Source of the DNA: an uncultured Desulfobulbaceae bacterium
GTDB lineage: Bacteria > Desulfobacterota > Desulfobulbia > Desulfobulbales > Desulfocapsaceae
Assembly (NCBI GenBank): GCA_947311315.1
Contig: CAMZKN010000070.1
Coordinates: 1 to 64,000 of the forward strand
Length of the DNA stretch: 64,000 nt
Direction of reading: 5' to 3'
Numbering within the stretch: position 1 is the first letter of the stretch; every line of letters starts with the position of its first letter. Both the position numbers and the translations under genes were made by a program. Positions 45,110 through 54,789 of the stretch are shown here, piece after piece. The notes beneath the pieces are model-generated. The model had not been told where the DNA came from. It made no database searches and saw nothing but the letters and a program-made list of their open reading frames with translations.

Positions 45110-46336
45110 TTATGCTGCCACTATATTGACTTTTGCGCTGTAATGAAGGTTTTTTATCTTTTCTACCAGTTCCAAAGAGCTACAGGTCTCCAGGATATGA
45201 CATTTTGCGAGAGTATGTTGACTCATTTGCTTGCAGTAACATTCTTCCGGATCCAGCACGACAGGAACACCTTCATTCTCAATCAGTGTACCAATCCCTC
45301 TATCACCTTCATTTTCCAGACCTGAAAGAAGGACCCCTGCCAGTCTTTTTTTCATTATAATACTGGCTGAAGTAAGCAGAACATCAATCGCACCTTCTCC
45401 AGAGAATTTTTTTTCCACTTTTTGTAAAGTTAATTGAGCGGTGTAAGGTCTAAGACTCATATATTCCTGAGCGGAAGTTATATAACAATTACCGCCTTCA
45501 ATTGTTATTCCATTCCTTGCACGAATGACTTCCATTTCAGAGATGGCATCAAGATATTCTGTAAAATTATTCAGATGTTCAGTAGTTGCATGAATAACTA
45601 CAATTATTGCACCTCCCATCTCGGGTTCGAAATGTGGAATAATATGCAAAAGATTTGCAAAACTACCTTCTCCCCCTCCAATTACGGTAATAAAAGTGTT
45701 CCGTCTAAATTGTTTCTGAGCAGACAGGCTGAGATCAATAATATCACCACAGTGAGTACAGGTTACACTGTTGGCAGAGCTTGATTTCCTGTTCAGATTC
45801 ACAACTTCCTGTTGACCGCATTCTTCACAGAAAACCACTTGTTTATCGGTTTTTTGATTAGCTTTGCTATCCGGGGAAGGTGTCAAAACTGGTTCTTTGG
45901 CTCTGGTTATAATGCGGGCAGCTCTTCTTATTTTATCTGTAAGTAATTTTTTGTGACTTTGTTGGTTATTCTCATGAAAGATGAAATCTTTGCAGATAAA
46001 ATCAACGGCACCATTTTTCATTGTATCAAAGCAGCGAGCAGTTCCTTCGTCAGTAAGACTGGAAAACATAATTGTCGGAGTTGGGCGATGAATCATCAGG
46101 TGCTGCAATGCTGTCATACCATCCATCAGAGGCATTTCGACGTCGAGCAAAATAACATCAGGTTTTGTCTTTAAAACCATATCGAGAGCTTCAATTCCGT
46201 TTTCCGCTTCACCCACAATCTCAATATCTTCACAATCTTCTACAATGTCACCAATAAATCGCCTGAAGACGAGAGAATCATCGACCACAAGGATAGAGAT
46301 TTTCTTCCGACAAATTGTAACATTTTGATTTTTCAT
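45110..46336 (-). CDS. CheB-like response regulator with degenerate methylesterase site
   Basis: Residues 12-135 form a receiver domain with acidic residues D19/D20 and phosphoacceptor D65 (ILLDVEMP). A linker carries two CxxC pairs (C170/C173, C193/C196), a likely zinc ribbon. Residues 215-405 align with the CheB methylesterase domain, but the GASTGG nucleophile motif is GGGEGS (Ser replaced by Gly222), His249 is retained in VVIHATTEHLNNFTEYL, and the catalytic Asp of GNDGA is Glu343 in ENEGDRG. It is therefore probably not an active esterase. No chemotaxis genes are nearby. It follows nadD by 50 nt. Confidence 0.85.
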   Translation of the reverse strand: MKNQNVTICRKKISILVVDDSLVFRRFIGDIVEDCEDIEIVGEAENGIEALDMVLKTKPDVILLDVEMPLMDGMTALQHLMIHRPTPTIMFSSLTDEGTARCFDTMKNGAVDFICKDFIFHENNQQSHKKLLTDKIRRAARIITRAKEPVLTPSPDSKANQKTDKQVVFCEECGQQEVVNLNRKSSSANSVTCTHCGDIIDLSLSAQKQFRRNTFITVIGGGEGSFANLLHIIPHFEPEMGGAIIVVIHATTEHLNNFTEYLDAISEMEVIRARNGITIEGGNCYITSAQEYMSLRPYTAQLTLQKVEKKFSGEGAIDVLLTSASIIMKKRLAGVLLSGLENEGDRGIGTLIENEGVPVVLDPEECYCKQMSQHTLAKCHILETCSSLELVEKIKNLHYSAKVNIVAA

Positions 46337-46386
46337 AAAACCGTGTATTTTAGAGAACAGGTACCTATTCAGGCTATATTTTCCCT

Positions 46387-47031
46387 CTAAGGAGTTCTGT
46401 AAAGATTATTAGCCTCTATATAATTAATTACCTTTTCAGGGAGATACTGTCGAGGAATTTCGTTTTTTATGAACATTTCCCTGATAATTGACGAACTGTG
46501 AGAGTCTGGGACTTTTTCTAGAAAAAGGACATCTTTCATACTGTGAATGCCTTTCCATCTCTTCCCTACCTGGGTAAAGCCAAGATCACGTAAAAAATCT
46601 GTTAAAAGAGCTTTCTGTAATCCTTTTCTATTTGCAATAACAACATGAACACGTTTAAAAATATCCTGATAGGATTTCCACCCTGGAAAATCAAGTAACG
46701 AGTCGCCACCAATGATAAAAAACAACTGTGAATCAAGGTTCTGTCTTTGCAAGTGTTTTAATGTGTCAATGGTATAGGATGGTTTTGGTAAGTCCTTTTC
46801 AACATGACTAACAGAGAAATTGTTTTGAGAGGAACAGACAATCTCTAGCATGGCAAGTCGATGACGAAAAGATGAAATATTTAAATGTTCTTTGTGCGGA
46901 GGATGTGCTGCAGGGATAAAAACAATTTTCTCAAGAGAACATTCCTTCAGTGCTGCTCCAGCTAATTGAAGATGTCCAAAATGCACAGGATCAAATGTTC
47001 CCCCGAGTATACCAATTCTTTTTTCTGTCAC
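46387..47031 (-). CDS. nadD: Nicotinate-nucleotide adenylyltransferase
   Basis: NadD adenylylates nicotinate mononucleotide, the penultimate step of NAD synthesis. The nucleotidyltransferase motif GGTFDPVHFGHLQLA and the C-terminal SSSIIREMF loop are intact over 214 residues. It starts at GTG overlapping the proA stop (GTGA) and so is coupled to proline synthesis genes, the arrangement obg-proB-proA-nadD being common in this lineage. No ribosome-silencing factor gene rsfS follows, which is where it is often found. Instead a CheB-like gene comes next. Confidence 0.96.
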   Translation of the reverse strand: MTEKRIGILGGTFDPVHFGHLQLAGAALKECSLEKIVFIPAAHPPHKEHLNISSFRHRLAMLEIVCSSQNNFSVSHVEKDLPKPSYTIDTLKHLQRQNLDSQLFFIIGGDSLLDFPGWKSYQDIFKRVHVVIANRKGLQKALLTDFLRDLGFTQVGKRWKGIHSMKDVLFLEKVPDSHSSSIIREMFIKNEIPRQYLPEKVINYIEANNLYRTP

Positions 47032-48284
47032 ACCCGGACCTGTCCCTGTCCATAAATAACAAATTTCCTTGTTGTCAGTTCTTCGAGCCCCATCGGGCCA
47101 TAAGCATGAAGTTTGGTAGTGCTTATGCCAATCTCTGCTCCCAACCCAAGCTGTCCTCCATCATTAAATCGAGTTGAAGCATTGACCATGACAGCAGAAG
47201 CATCGATCTCTGCAATAAATCGTTGAGCAGTAGTATAATTTTCAGTGACAATTGATTCTGTATGGCGCGATCCATACCGCTGGATGTACGCTTTTGCATC
47301 GTCAAAAGATGTAACAATTTTCACACAGAGAATTAAATCGAGAAACTCAGTTCCCCAATCGCTTTCTTCTGCTGCAACTATATGGGGTAATATAACCTTG
47401 CTTCGTTCACAACCACGTAATTCAACACCTTTTTCCGCCATACTATCCGTAAGCTGTTTCAAAAATGTTTCAGCAACAGCTTCATGTACAAGAAGTCCTT
47501 CAAGTGCATTGCAGACGCCAGGACGATGCGTTTTGGAGTTAATCGTAAGACGTACTGCTTTTTCAAGATCTGCTTCTTTATCAATAAACAGATGGCAGAC
47601 ACCTTTGTAATGTTTAAGAACCGGTATCCTGGAATTTTCTGTGACAAAGCGGATGAGACCTTCACCACCTCTTGGAATAACGAGGTCGATCTCTTCCTCT
47701 AAAGAGAGAAGCTCGGTTATGGCTGCTCTATCAGTAGTTGGAATAACCTGTATAGCATCTACTGATATCTGCTGAGCAGCAAGTGCTTTTTTAAATATTG
47801 CAGCAAGTGCAATGTTGGAGTGAATAGCTTCTGAACCACCTCGAAGGATTACGCAATTTCCGGTTTTCAAACAAAGAGCAGCCGCATCGATTGTAACGTT
47901 AGGCCGGGACTCATATATCATGGCAATAACTCCAAGCGGTACCCTCATCCTGCCAACAAGTAATCCATTTGGTCTTTTGACTAAATTTTCAATGCCTCCT
48001 ATAGGATCAACCAGAGAACATAACTCACGAAGGCTTGTAACCATCGAATCGATAACATTGTCGGAGATGGTCAATCTATCGAGCATTGCCGGAGAAATAC
48101 CTTTTGATTGAGCTGCAGCGATATCTTTTTTGTTTTCCGTTTGAATATATGATTTTTCTTCTAGCAAAAGATCAGCTACAGACAACAAAACCCTGTTTTT
48201 AGTTTCTGTTGAAAGAACAGCCAGAGAAGCTGAGGCATCTTTTGATTTTTGTGCCAGTTCTAAAATTTCCTTTTTAATTTCCAT
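47028..48284 (-). CDS. proA: Glutamate-5-semialdehyde dehydrogenase (gamma-glutamyl phosphate reductase)
   Basis: ProA reduces gamma-glutamyl phosphate to the semialdehyde in proline synthesis. The catalytic cysteine lies in THRPGVCNALEGLLVH, and SRPNVTIDAAALCLKTGNCVILRGGSEA and FNDGGQLGLGAEIGISTTKLHAYGPMG are typical. The ORF track begins at 48302, but AAAGGAG is correctly spaced before the ATG at 48284, giving 418 residues. It lies 31 nt after proB. Confidence 0.96.
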   Translation of the reverse strand: MEIKKEILELAQKSKDASASLAVLSTETKNRVLLSVADLLLEEKSYIQTENKKDIAAAQSKGISPAMLDRLTISDNVIDSMVTSLRELCSLVDPIGGIENLVKRPNGLLVGRMRVPLGVIAMIYESRPNVTIDAAALCLKTGNCVILRGGSEAIHSNIALAAIFKKALAAQQISVDAIQVIPTTDRAAITELLSLEEEIDLVIPRGGEGLIRFVTENSRIPVLKHYKGVCHLFIDKEADLEKAVRLTINSKTHRPGVCNALEGLLVHEAVAETFLKQLTDSMAEKGVELRGCERSKVILPHIVAAEESDWGTEFLDLILCVKIVTSFDDAKAYIQRYGSRHTESIVTENYTTAQRFIAEIDASAVMVNASTRFNDGGQLGLGAEIGISTTKLHAYGPMGLEELTTRKFVIYGQGQVRV

Positions 48285-48315
48285 CTCTTCTCCTTTGAAC
48301 AATACGGTAAACTGT

Positions 48316-49473
48316 TTAGAGCAGGACTAAGTTATTTCTATGTAACACTTCATCGTACTCTTTATACCCGAGTATGGATTCTATTAAATTTGTCTGTTGC
48401 CCCTTTATCTTTTCAAGGTCTTCTGCTTTAAAATTAGTTAAGCCCACAGCAATAGCCTCCCCTGACTCACTCACACACTGAACAGAATCTCCTATATCAA
48501 ATTCACCTTTTACAGAGATCACTCCAGAAGGCAATAGACTTCGACCTCCTTTTGCAAGAGCTTTACAGGCTCCGGAATCAAGTTCCAACGTGCCTTGTGG
48601 CTTCAACACATAAGCTATCCATCGCTTACGCCCCTGCATTTTTTCTTTATGTGGTAGAAAAAAAGTCCCTAACAGTTCTCCTGAAAAAAGATGTTTCAAT
48701 ATGTCGTCTTGCCGTCCAGGACCAATAAATGAACTGGCGCCGCCAATTGCGACCATTTGGGCAGCAAGAATTTTGCTCTGCATGCCGCCTGTGCCCAGTA
48801 CACTTTTGCTGTTTCCAGCCATATTCAAAATTTCTTCGGTCACTTTTTCAACGGTATAAATGATTTTAGCAGTCGGGTCTGTAGTGGGGTTTTTGTCATA
48901 AAGGCCATCAACATCTGTCAGGCAGATAAACATATCAGCCTCTATAAGGTTTGTGACCAGAGCTCCCAGGTTGTCGTTATCACTGAATTTCAATTCTTCA
49001 GTGGAAACAGTGTCGTTTTCATTAATAACAGGTATTACGCCAAGTTTAAAAAGTGTCTGGATAGTATTACGAATGTTAAGATATCGTTTTCTATTGGAAA
49101 GATCGGAATGGGTGAGGAGGATCTGGGCGATGTTTTTTTTATTGCGGGCAAATGCTTCATCATAGTCATGCATAAGGCAGGATTGACCTATAGCTGCGAG
49201 AGCCTGTTTCTCCGGCATGGATAGTGTTTTACTGTCACTGTATTGCAGTTTGCGTTTTCCTGCTGCAACAGCGCCGGAAGTAACTAAAATCACCTCCCTG
49301 CCACTGTTATGTAAAAATGAAATTTCCCTGGCAAGGTTGTGTAATACATGACGATCGAGACCGTTTTTATCTGCGAGAACTGCACTCCCAACTTTTACGA
49401 CGATCCTCTTTGCCTTGTCAAACAGAGTCTGTCGATAATAGAGACCTTCTTCAAATTCTATCTGTAAACTCAT
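48316..49473 (-). CDS. proB: Glutamate 5-kinase
   Basis: ProB makes gamma-glutamyl phosphate, the first and feedback-controlled step of proline synthesis. The amino acid kinase domain (VVKVGSAVLADKNGLD, VTSGAVAAGKRKL, PVINENDTVSTEEL) is followed by a C-terminal PUA domain of ~110 residues. The ORF-track start is a TTG. I prefer the ATG at 49473, four codons in, which follows the obgE stop by 12 nt. Length is 385 residues. Confidence 0.95.
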   Translation of the reverse strand: MSLQIEFEEGLYYRQTLFDKAKRIVVKVGSAVLADKNGLDRHVLHNLAREISFLHNSGREVILVTSGAVAAGKRKLQYSDSKTLSMPEKQALAAIGQSCLMHDYDEAFARNKKNIAQILLTHSDLSNRKRYLNIRNTIQTLFKLGVIPVINENDTVSTEELKFSDNDNLGALVTNLIEADMFICLTDVDGLYDKNPTTDPTAKIIYTVEKVTEEILNMAGNSKSVLGTGGMQSKILAAQMVAIGGASSFIGPGRQDDILKHLFSGELLGTFFLPHKEKMQGRKRWIAYVLKPQGTLELDSGACKALAKGGRSLLPSGVISVKGEFDIGDSVQCVSESGEAIAVGLTNFKAEDLEKIKGQQTNLIESILGYKEYDEVLHRNNLVLL

Positions 49474-49485
49474 ATTGTTCCACAA

Positions 49486-50579
<1,094 letters not shown>

Positions 50580-50704
50580 AAATCCTGCTAGACCCACTTA
50601 GGTGGACTCAGGAATAATTCTATAAAACCAATACCCCCGAAGGAGGAGAACCTACCTTCGTGGAATTCATTCCGTTGGCAGGAATGAATATATAAGGTAC
50701 TCTA
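50580..50704 (-). ncRNA. Structured 3' region downstream of rpmA (candidate 3'UTR-derived RNA)
   Basis: Between the rpmA stop and the terminator, the minus strand can fold two hairpins: ATTCATTCC-TGCCAAC-GGAATGAAT (50665-50689) and CGAAGG...CCTTCG (50638-50660), plus a small CCAC-CTAA-GTGG loop. Together with the terminator this makes a compact ~165-nt structured tail with no ORF. It may be only an RNA stabiliser. A small RNA released from the 3' end is possible but unproven. Confidence 0.35.
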
Positions 50705-50962
50705 CTAGGCTTCCGGGTACACGCTGACCCGCTTTCGTTTTTTACCAAAATCTTCGTAGGTCACAACTCCATCAACTTTGGCAAACAATGTGTAATCACG
50801 CCCGCAACCAACGTTTGTTCCAGGGTGAATTTTTGTACCTAATTGACGAACCAGTATATTGCCTGCTTTGACAACCTGACCACCAAAACGTTTGACACCA
50901 CGTCTCTGGCCAGCACTGTCACGTCCATTTCTCGAACTACCACCCGCTTTCTTATGAGCCAT
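50705..50962 (-). CDS. rpmA: Ribosomal protein bL27
   Basis: Large-subunit protein near the peptidyl transferase centre. [48 protein letters not shown] is the standard N-terminal sequence, without the cleavable extension found in Firmicutes. Length is 85 residues. It follows rplU by 78 nt in the usual order and is followed by the strong hairpin terminator. Confidence 0.99.
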   Translation of the reverse strand: MAHKKAGGSSRNGRDSAGQRRGVKRFGGQVVKAGNILVRQLGTKIHPGTNVGCGRDYTLFAKVDGVVTYEDFGKKRKRVSVYPEA

Positions 50963-51040
50963 TTCCTACTCCTTCTCTCCAACAGTGATGATCCTATCTG
51001 TTGGTAAATCTTGAAAAAATCGTATAATTATAATAAATTT

Positions 51041-51352
51041 TTATGCTGAAATTTCCTCAATTTTCAAGGAAGTATACATTTGTCTGTGTCCCCTTCTCAA
51101 ACGATACCCCTTGCGGCGTTTTTTCTTGAAAACAATCACTTTCTTGCTTTTACCATGCTCTGCAATTTTAGCTGTGACTTTTGCATTTTCAAGTACAGGT
51201 TGTCCAACTGTAACATTCTCACCATCTACAATCATAAGTACATCATTCAGGTCTACACTGTCACCAACATTGCCTTCAAGTTTTTCAACTCGCAGTTGAT
51301 CTCCACACGCTACCTGATATTGTTTTCCACCTGTACGAACTATCGCATACAT
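51041..51352 (-). CDS. rplU: Ribosomal protein bL21
   Basis: Large-subunit protein that binds 23S rRNA. MYAIVRTGGKQYQVACGDQLRVEKLEG and the C-terminal VFKKKRRKGYRLRRGHRQMYTSLKIEEI region are characteristic. Length is 103 residues. It is the first gene of rplU-rpmA, with a candidate promoter about 70 nt upstream and an AAAGAGG ribosome site. Confidence 0.99.
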   Translation of the reverse strand: MYAIVRTGGKQYQVACGDQLRVEKLEGNVGDSVDLNDVLMIVDGENVTVGQPVLENAKVTAKIAEHGKSKKVIVFKKKRRKGYRLRRGHRQMYTSLKIEEISA

Positions 51353-51422
51353 TATATAAACCTCTTTGAGTAAATCTTTCCTAACTTAAACGAATTCCTG
51401 CGTATCATTACAAGAATTTGGC

Positions 51423-51451
51423 ATCTAACTCTTTAGACAAAAAAAAGTCAA
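51423..51451 (-). promoter_or_regulatory. Candidate sigma-70 promoter for rplU-rpmA
   Basis: On the minus strand TTGACT and TTAGAT are separated by 17 nt, about 70 nt before rplU. The -35 is near consensus and the -10 is weaker. Confidence 0.5.
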
Positions 51452-51590
51452 CACAAATTAACAACAGTCTTGAAAAATCTGCTGACACCATACCCGACAA
51501 CCACAGGTAGAGCATATGAGACGTTCCTTTCGGCTGTCTAAAAAAAACAACCAGAAAGAAGCTCAATATGATTACTATGCTGGAGAAAAC

Positions 51591-52037
51591 TTACACAGAG
51601 TATTCAAGGCGTGCTTTTTCTTTTTCCTGACGAATAGCACAAGCTCTTGCAAAAGCAGACTTTTTCCCATGCTTGGCAATGGAAACAGAAGTTTTGCCCT
51701 GTTTACCCTGATGGGTAACCCAACTTACTTCATATCGGTTGAGCTTGTCATTGAGACGAACACCAACAACACCAGTACCGGAATTGCTGACAGTAACCAT
51801 ATGTTTGTTCGTTCTGACTTTCCCAAGCTTTTTTTCTGTTTTATCACGCCACGAAATTGCAGAAAGCAAACTGGAATACCTGCCACCACATTTCCTGTCT
51901 GAGAAAAATTTTGAGTGTGTTTTACCTAAGAACCGAACCCGTACATACCAACCATGCGTTCTTTTCGATTCCTGATCAATTCTGGCTATATCCTTATGCT
52001 TTTCTAAAAGGATCTTTTGTTTTTTATCATCTTCCAT
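51591..52037 (-). CDS. AP2-domain DNA-binding protein
   Basis: A 148-residue basic protein. Residues about 85-140 (GTGVVGVRLNDKLNRYEVSWVTHQGKQGKTSVSIAKHGKKSAFARACAIRQE) match the AP2/ERF DNA-binding fold found in plants, phages and some bacterial mobile elements. Residues about 15-70 look like a diverged second copy (HGWYVRVRFLGKTHSKFFSD). The ORF track begins earlier, but AGAGGAAAATTT places the start at 52037. There is no nuclease or integrase domain attached. It lies alone between rplU and mazG. A transcription-factor or former homing-element role is a guess. Confidence 0.75.
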   Translation of the reverse strand: MEDDKKQKILLEKHKDIARIDQESKRTHGWYVRVRFLGKTHSKFFSDRKCGGRYSSLLSAISWRDKTEKKLGKVRTNKHMVTVSNSGTGVVGVRLNDKLNRYEVSWVTHQGKQGKTSVSIAKHGKKSAFARACAIRQEKEKARLEYSV

Positions 52038-52320
52038 AAATTTTCCTCTATATATTTTAAAACATGTTGTCATTTGGAGTGAAGAAATCCTGATGACAAC
52101 TATTAACAGTGAATGTACAGTACTCACTGCGAAGTGGAGAAGATGTCAATAAATAGCTCCTCAACCTGACAACACCCTCCAGCAAAGCTACTTAGTTGCT
52201 CAAGGGAATAAAGTCAACATTTTTTACTCTTCAGTTAGAAGAAAACCATTGAATTATCGGCCGTTCCGGGTATTTCTTACAATAATCTTACAATAATAAT
52301 ACTAACCACAACCAGCAAAC

Positions 52321-52716
52321 ATGAACAAAACAAACAAAGATCTACAAAATCTGATAGAGACAATCCGAACTTTACGCGGGGAAAACGGGTGCCCCTGGGA
52401 TAAAAAACGAACAAATGAGACCCTGGTTAAATATCTACAATCGGAGTCCGCTGAACTTGTTGAAGCGATACATAAAAGCGACCACGCTAACATCTGCGAA
52501 GAGATTGGAGATGTCCTCTATATATTGATTATGCTAACTGAAATTAACTCTACAAATGGTTTTTTTAAGTTAAGTGATGTAATGGTCGGTATTACCGAAA
52601 AACTCATTAGACGCCACCCTCATGTTTTTGCAGGTGCGACGTACTCCAGTGAAGAAGAACTTGCCATTCAATGGCAGGCTATCAAAGATGAAGAAAAGAA
52701 AAAAAATACTATTTGA
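52321..52716 (+). CDS. mazG: Single-domain MazG nucleotide pyrophosphohydrolase
   Basis: A MazG-type NTP pyrophosphohydrolase. GCPWDKKRTNETLVKYLQSESAELVEAI and EEIGDVLYILIML give the four acidic metal-binding residues (ExxE...ExxD). RRHPHVF follows in the usual place. At 131 residues it has one MazG domain instead of the two in the ~260-residue E. coli enzyme. The family clears aberrant nucleotides. Its stop codon overlaps the -35 box of the rpsF promoter. Confidence 0.88.
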   Translation: MNKTNKDLQNLIETIRTLRGENGCPWDKKRTNETLVKYLQSESAELVEAIHKSDHANICEEIGDVLYILIMLTEINSTNGFFKLSDVMVGITEKLIRRHPHVFAGATYSSEEELAIQWQAIKDEEKKKNTI

Positions 52717-52741
52717 CACGACCTCACTACATTTGTAGTAT
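52713..52741 (+). promoter_or_regulatory. Sigma-70 promoter of the rpsF operon
   Basis: Perfect TTGACA, 17-nt spacer, then TAGTAT, with the -35 overlapping the mazG stop codon. The expected transcript would have a leader of about 170 nt before rpsF. Confidence 0.72.
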
Positions 52742-52802
52742 ATGCAGTTTTTATTCAAAAGTAAACTTGTTTGATCCTTTTTTCAGGTAGGCCTTTTGAA
52801 AA

Positions 52803-52887
52803 GCATAATAGAATTTTATTATGCACCCTTCTCGCTCTCTGCTGTACAGCAAAGTATGCGAGGGCCGTAATATGCGGAACAAACCGC
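52803..52887 (+). promoter_or_regulatory. Structured rpsF leader (candidate S6:S18 autoregulatory site)
   Basis: The leader can form GCATAATA-GAATTT-TATTATGC (52803-52824), a second hairpin with CTCGC/GCGAG around TGCTGTACAGCA (831-862), and GCGG-AACAAA-CCGC (874-887), with CCG triplets. rpsF leaders in many bacteria carry an S6:S18-binding motif with a CCG element, so this is a plausible location, but I cannot confirm the consensus. Confidence 0.4.
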
Positions 52888-52916
52888 TTTAGACATGAGT
52901 CCAAGAGGAGGAACAC

Positions 52917-53363
52917 ATGCGCAGGTACGAAACGATCTTTATTCTTCGCCCAAATGTTGGAGAGGAAGAGATCAACAAAGTTATTGAAAGCACCAGTCAG
53001 ATCATCCTTGATGAAAAAGGTTCGATCATTGACCTGAACAAATGGGGAATGAAGAAACTAGCATATCTCATAAAAAAAGAGTCACTCGGCTATTACATTT
53101 ATTGTGATTTTGCCGGCACACCTGCAGCAGTTGCAGAATTTGAACGTAAGTTCAGGATTGACGACTCTGTAATGAAATATATGACAATCAAAACAGCAGC
53201 CAGCATCAGCGAGGAAGAGATTCAGCAAATCAAAGATGACCTTTCAGCTAAGAAAACAGCTGAAATTGAGCAGGCTGCTGCAGCGGAAAAAGAAGCTGAA
53301 GAACAGACTGAAGAAAAACCAGCTGAGAAAAAGCCTGAAGAAAAAAAGACTGCTGATAATTAA
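52917..53363 (+). CDS. rpsF: Ribosomal protein bS6
   Basis: Small-subunit protein that pairs with S18 on the platform. [24 protein letters not shown] and [26 protein letters not shown] are standard. The C-terminal ~45 residues form a Glu/Lys-rich charged tail longer than in E. coli (148 versus 135 residues). A GAGGAGG ribosome site precedes the ATG. It starts the rpsF-rpsR-DUF2232-rplI unit. The usual ssb between rpsF and rpsR is absent. Confidence 0.98.
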   Translation: MRRYETIFILRPNVGEEEINKVIESTSQIILDEKGSIIDLNKWGMKKLAYLIKKESLGYYIYCDFAGTPAAVAEFERKFRIDDSVMKYMTIKTAASISEEEIQQIKDDLSAKKTAEIEQAAAAEKEAEEQTEEKPAEKKPEEKKTADN

Positions 53364-53401
53364 AAAGTCACATTTTTTGTGCGATACAAGAGGTAAATAT
53401 C

Positions 53402-53647
53402 ATGGCACCAAGACCACAGAAAAAACTTTTTTCCCGAAGGAAATCATGCCGGTTTTGCGGGGACAAAGAACTTGTTATTGACTATAAGGAAGTAAAAACA
53501 CTTAGAAATTTCGTTTCTGAAAGGGGTAAAATTATACCGCGTCGCATTGTCGGCACATGCGCAACTCACCAGAGACAGTTATGTGAGGCGATAAAACGTG
53601 CACGACAGATAGCGTTTCTGCCGTATTCCGGCTCGTCTCAAGGTTGA
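53402..53647 (+). CDS. rpsR: Ribosomal protein bS18 (zinc-binding type)
   Basis: Small-subunit protein that binds S6. [30 protein letters not shown] is the conserved C-terminal region. The N-terminal SCRFCGDK pair together with the two later cysteines suggests the C+ (zinc-binding) form. Length is 81 residues. An AGAGGT ribosome site precedes the ATG. The DUF2232 frame opens directly after its stop. Confidence 0.98.
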   Translation: MAPRPQKKLFSRRKSCRFCGDKELVIDYKEVKTLRNFVSERGKIIPRRIVGTCATHQRQLCEAIKRARQIAFLPYSGSSQG

Positions 53648-53671
53648 TTGCTCATTAAGGACTGGAAAAAC

Positions 53672-54643
53672 GTGGCTAACCAGGAGTACGCACATCCTGA
53701 ACTGGGTGGAGTAATCAGAAAAATTCTTTTGACGGTTTCTGTGATTATTCTTCCCTGTATCCAATGGTCTATTTTTGGCTGGCTGCATATTGTTTTTCCA
53801 TTGCTCTCGTTCTTTATGCTGAGCAAGTATGGATTGCAGGTCGGAAGAAGGTTGCTGGTAACAGCAGTTGTCATTTCTTTTGTTGTGTATATTGGCTTAA
53901 ACAGTGCTGATCTTTTTATTTTTTCAATAGCACTGTTGTTTACCGGTTATATTCTGTTCAAATCAACTGAACGGCACGATACCCCTGCCATGAGCGGTTT
54001 TAAAGCATTTATAGTGTTGGCAGGATGTTGGTTTATTGTTTTAAATATATTGTCAGTTGAGCCAGGATTATCGGCCTATGGCCAATTAATAAAGGCTTTA
54101 GATGAGGGCATCATAGAAACCCTCAAATATTATAGGGAAAGCAGTAAGTTTGAAGCAGAGACCCTTTTGATGCTAGAGACAACTCTTATGCAAATGAGAG
54201 CTCTTGTACCTATTATTATGCCGGCAATACTTGCTTCTTTTGTGTTGTTCATTATCTGGTTCACAATGGTAGTAGGAAATATACTTGTATCTCAGATGTG
54301 TGGTAAAGTCGCCTGGGCAAGCTATCGATTCTGGCAGCTACCTGATAAACTTATCTGGCTGGTTATCTGCATGGGTGTTGTGGTTTTGATCCCACACCCG
54401 CTGCTCCGTTTATTGAGCATAAACAGCCTTATTTTATTGGCGATTATCTACTGTTTTCAGGGTTTAGCTATTAATGTTTTTTTCATGAACAAATGGAATG
54501 TCCCACTATTGTTGAGATCATTCATTTACGTCATGATTATTTTTCAGTCGCTAGGCACACTTCTTTTACTTGTTTTTGGAATCGCAGATATATGGTTTGA
54601 TTTCAGAAAGCTACGAATTAGTACCGAAAAAACTGGCGAATGA
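53672..54643 (+). CDS. DUF2232-type polytopic membrane protein
   Basis: Integral membrane protein of about 323 residues with eight or so hydrophobic segments, matching the YybS/DUF2232 type that in many bacteria lies between rpsR and rplI. The only firm clue is that position. Its function is unknown. The ORF track begins at a TTG (53648). I prefer GTG at 53672, preceded by AAGGA, but either is possible. A weak hairpin follows it before rplI. Confidence 0.75.
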   Translation: MANQEYAHPELGGVIRKILLTVSVIILPCIQWSIFGWLHIVFPLLSFFMLSKYGLQVGRRLLVTAVVISFVVYIGLNSADLFIFSIALLFTGYILFKSTERHDTPAMSGFKAFIVLAGCWFIVLNILSVEPGLSAYGQLIKALDEGIIETLKYYRESSKFEAETLLMLETTLMQMRALVPIIMPAILASFVLFIIWFTMVVGNILVSQMCGKVAWASYRFWQLPDKLIWLVICMGVVVLIPHPLLRLLSINSLILLAIIYCFQGLAINVFFMNKWNVPLLLRSFIYVMIIFQSLGTLLLLVFGIADIWFDFRKLRISTEKTGE

Positions 54644-54644
54644 G

Positions 54645-54672
54645 TGTACACCTGTGTGGTGTGTCTTTTTTT
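54645..54672 (+). terminator. Weak terminator between DUF2232 gene and rplI
   Basis: ACACC-TGTGT-GGTGT followed by GTC and seven T. The stem is only 5 bp, so it probably gives partial termination. A TATAAT box at 54719-54724 may restart transcription for rplI. Confidence 0.45.
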
Positions 54673-54789
54673 CGGATCAGGTATATTAAAAAGACGAAAT
54701 AGATTTTTCAGTTATTATTATAATATGAGCATGTCAGAAGTGATTTAAGTACTTATTGCTCATCAGGTTTTAAAAACAGGAGTTTAAAA

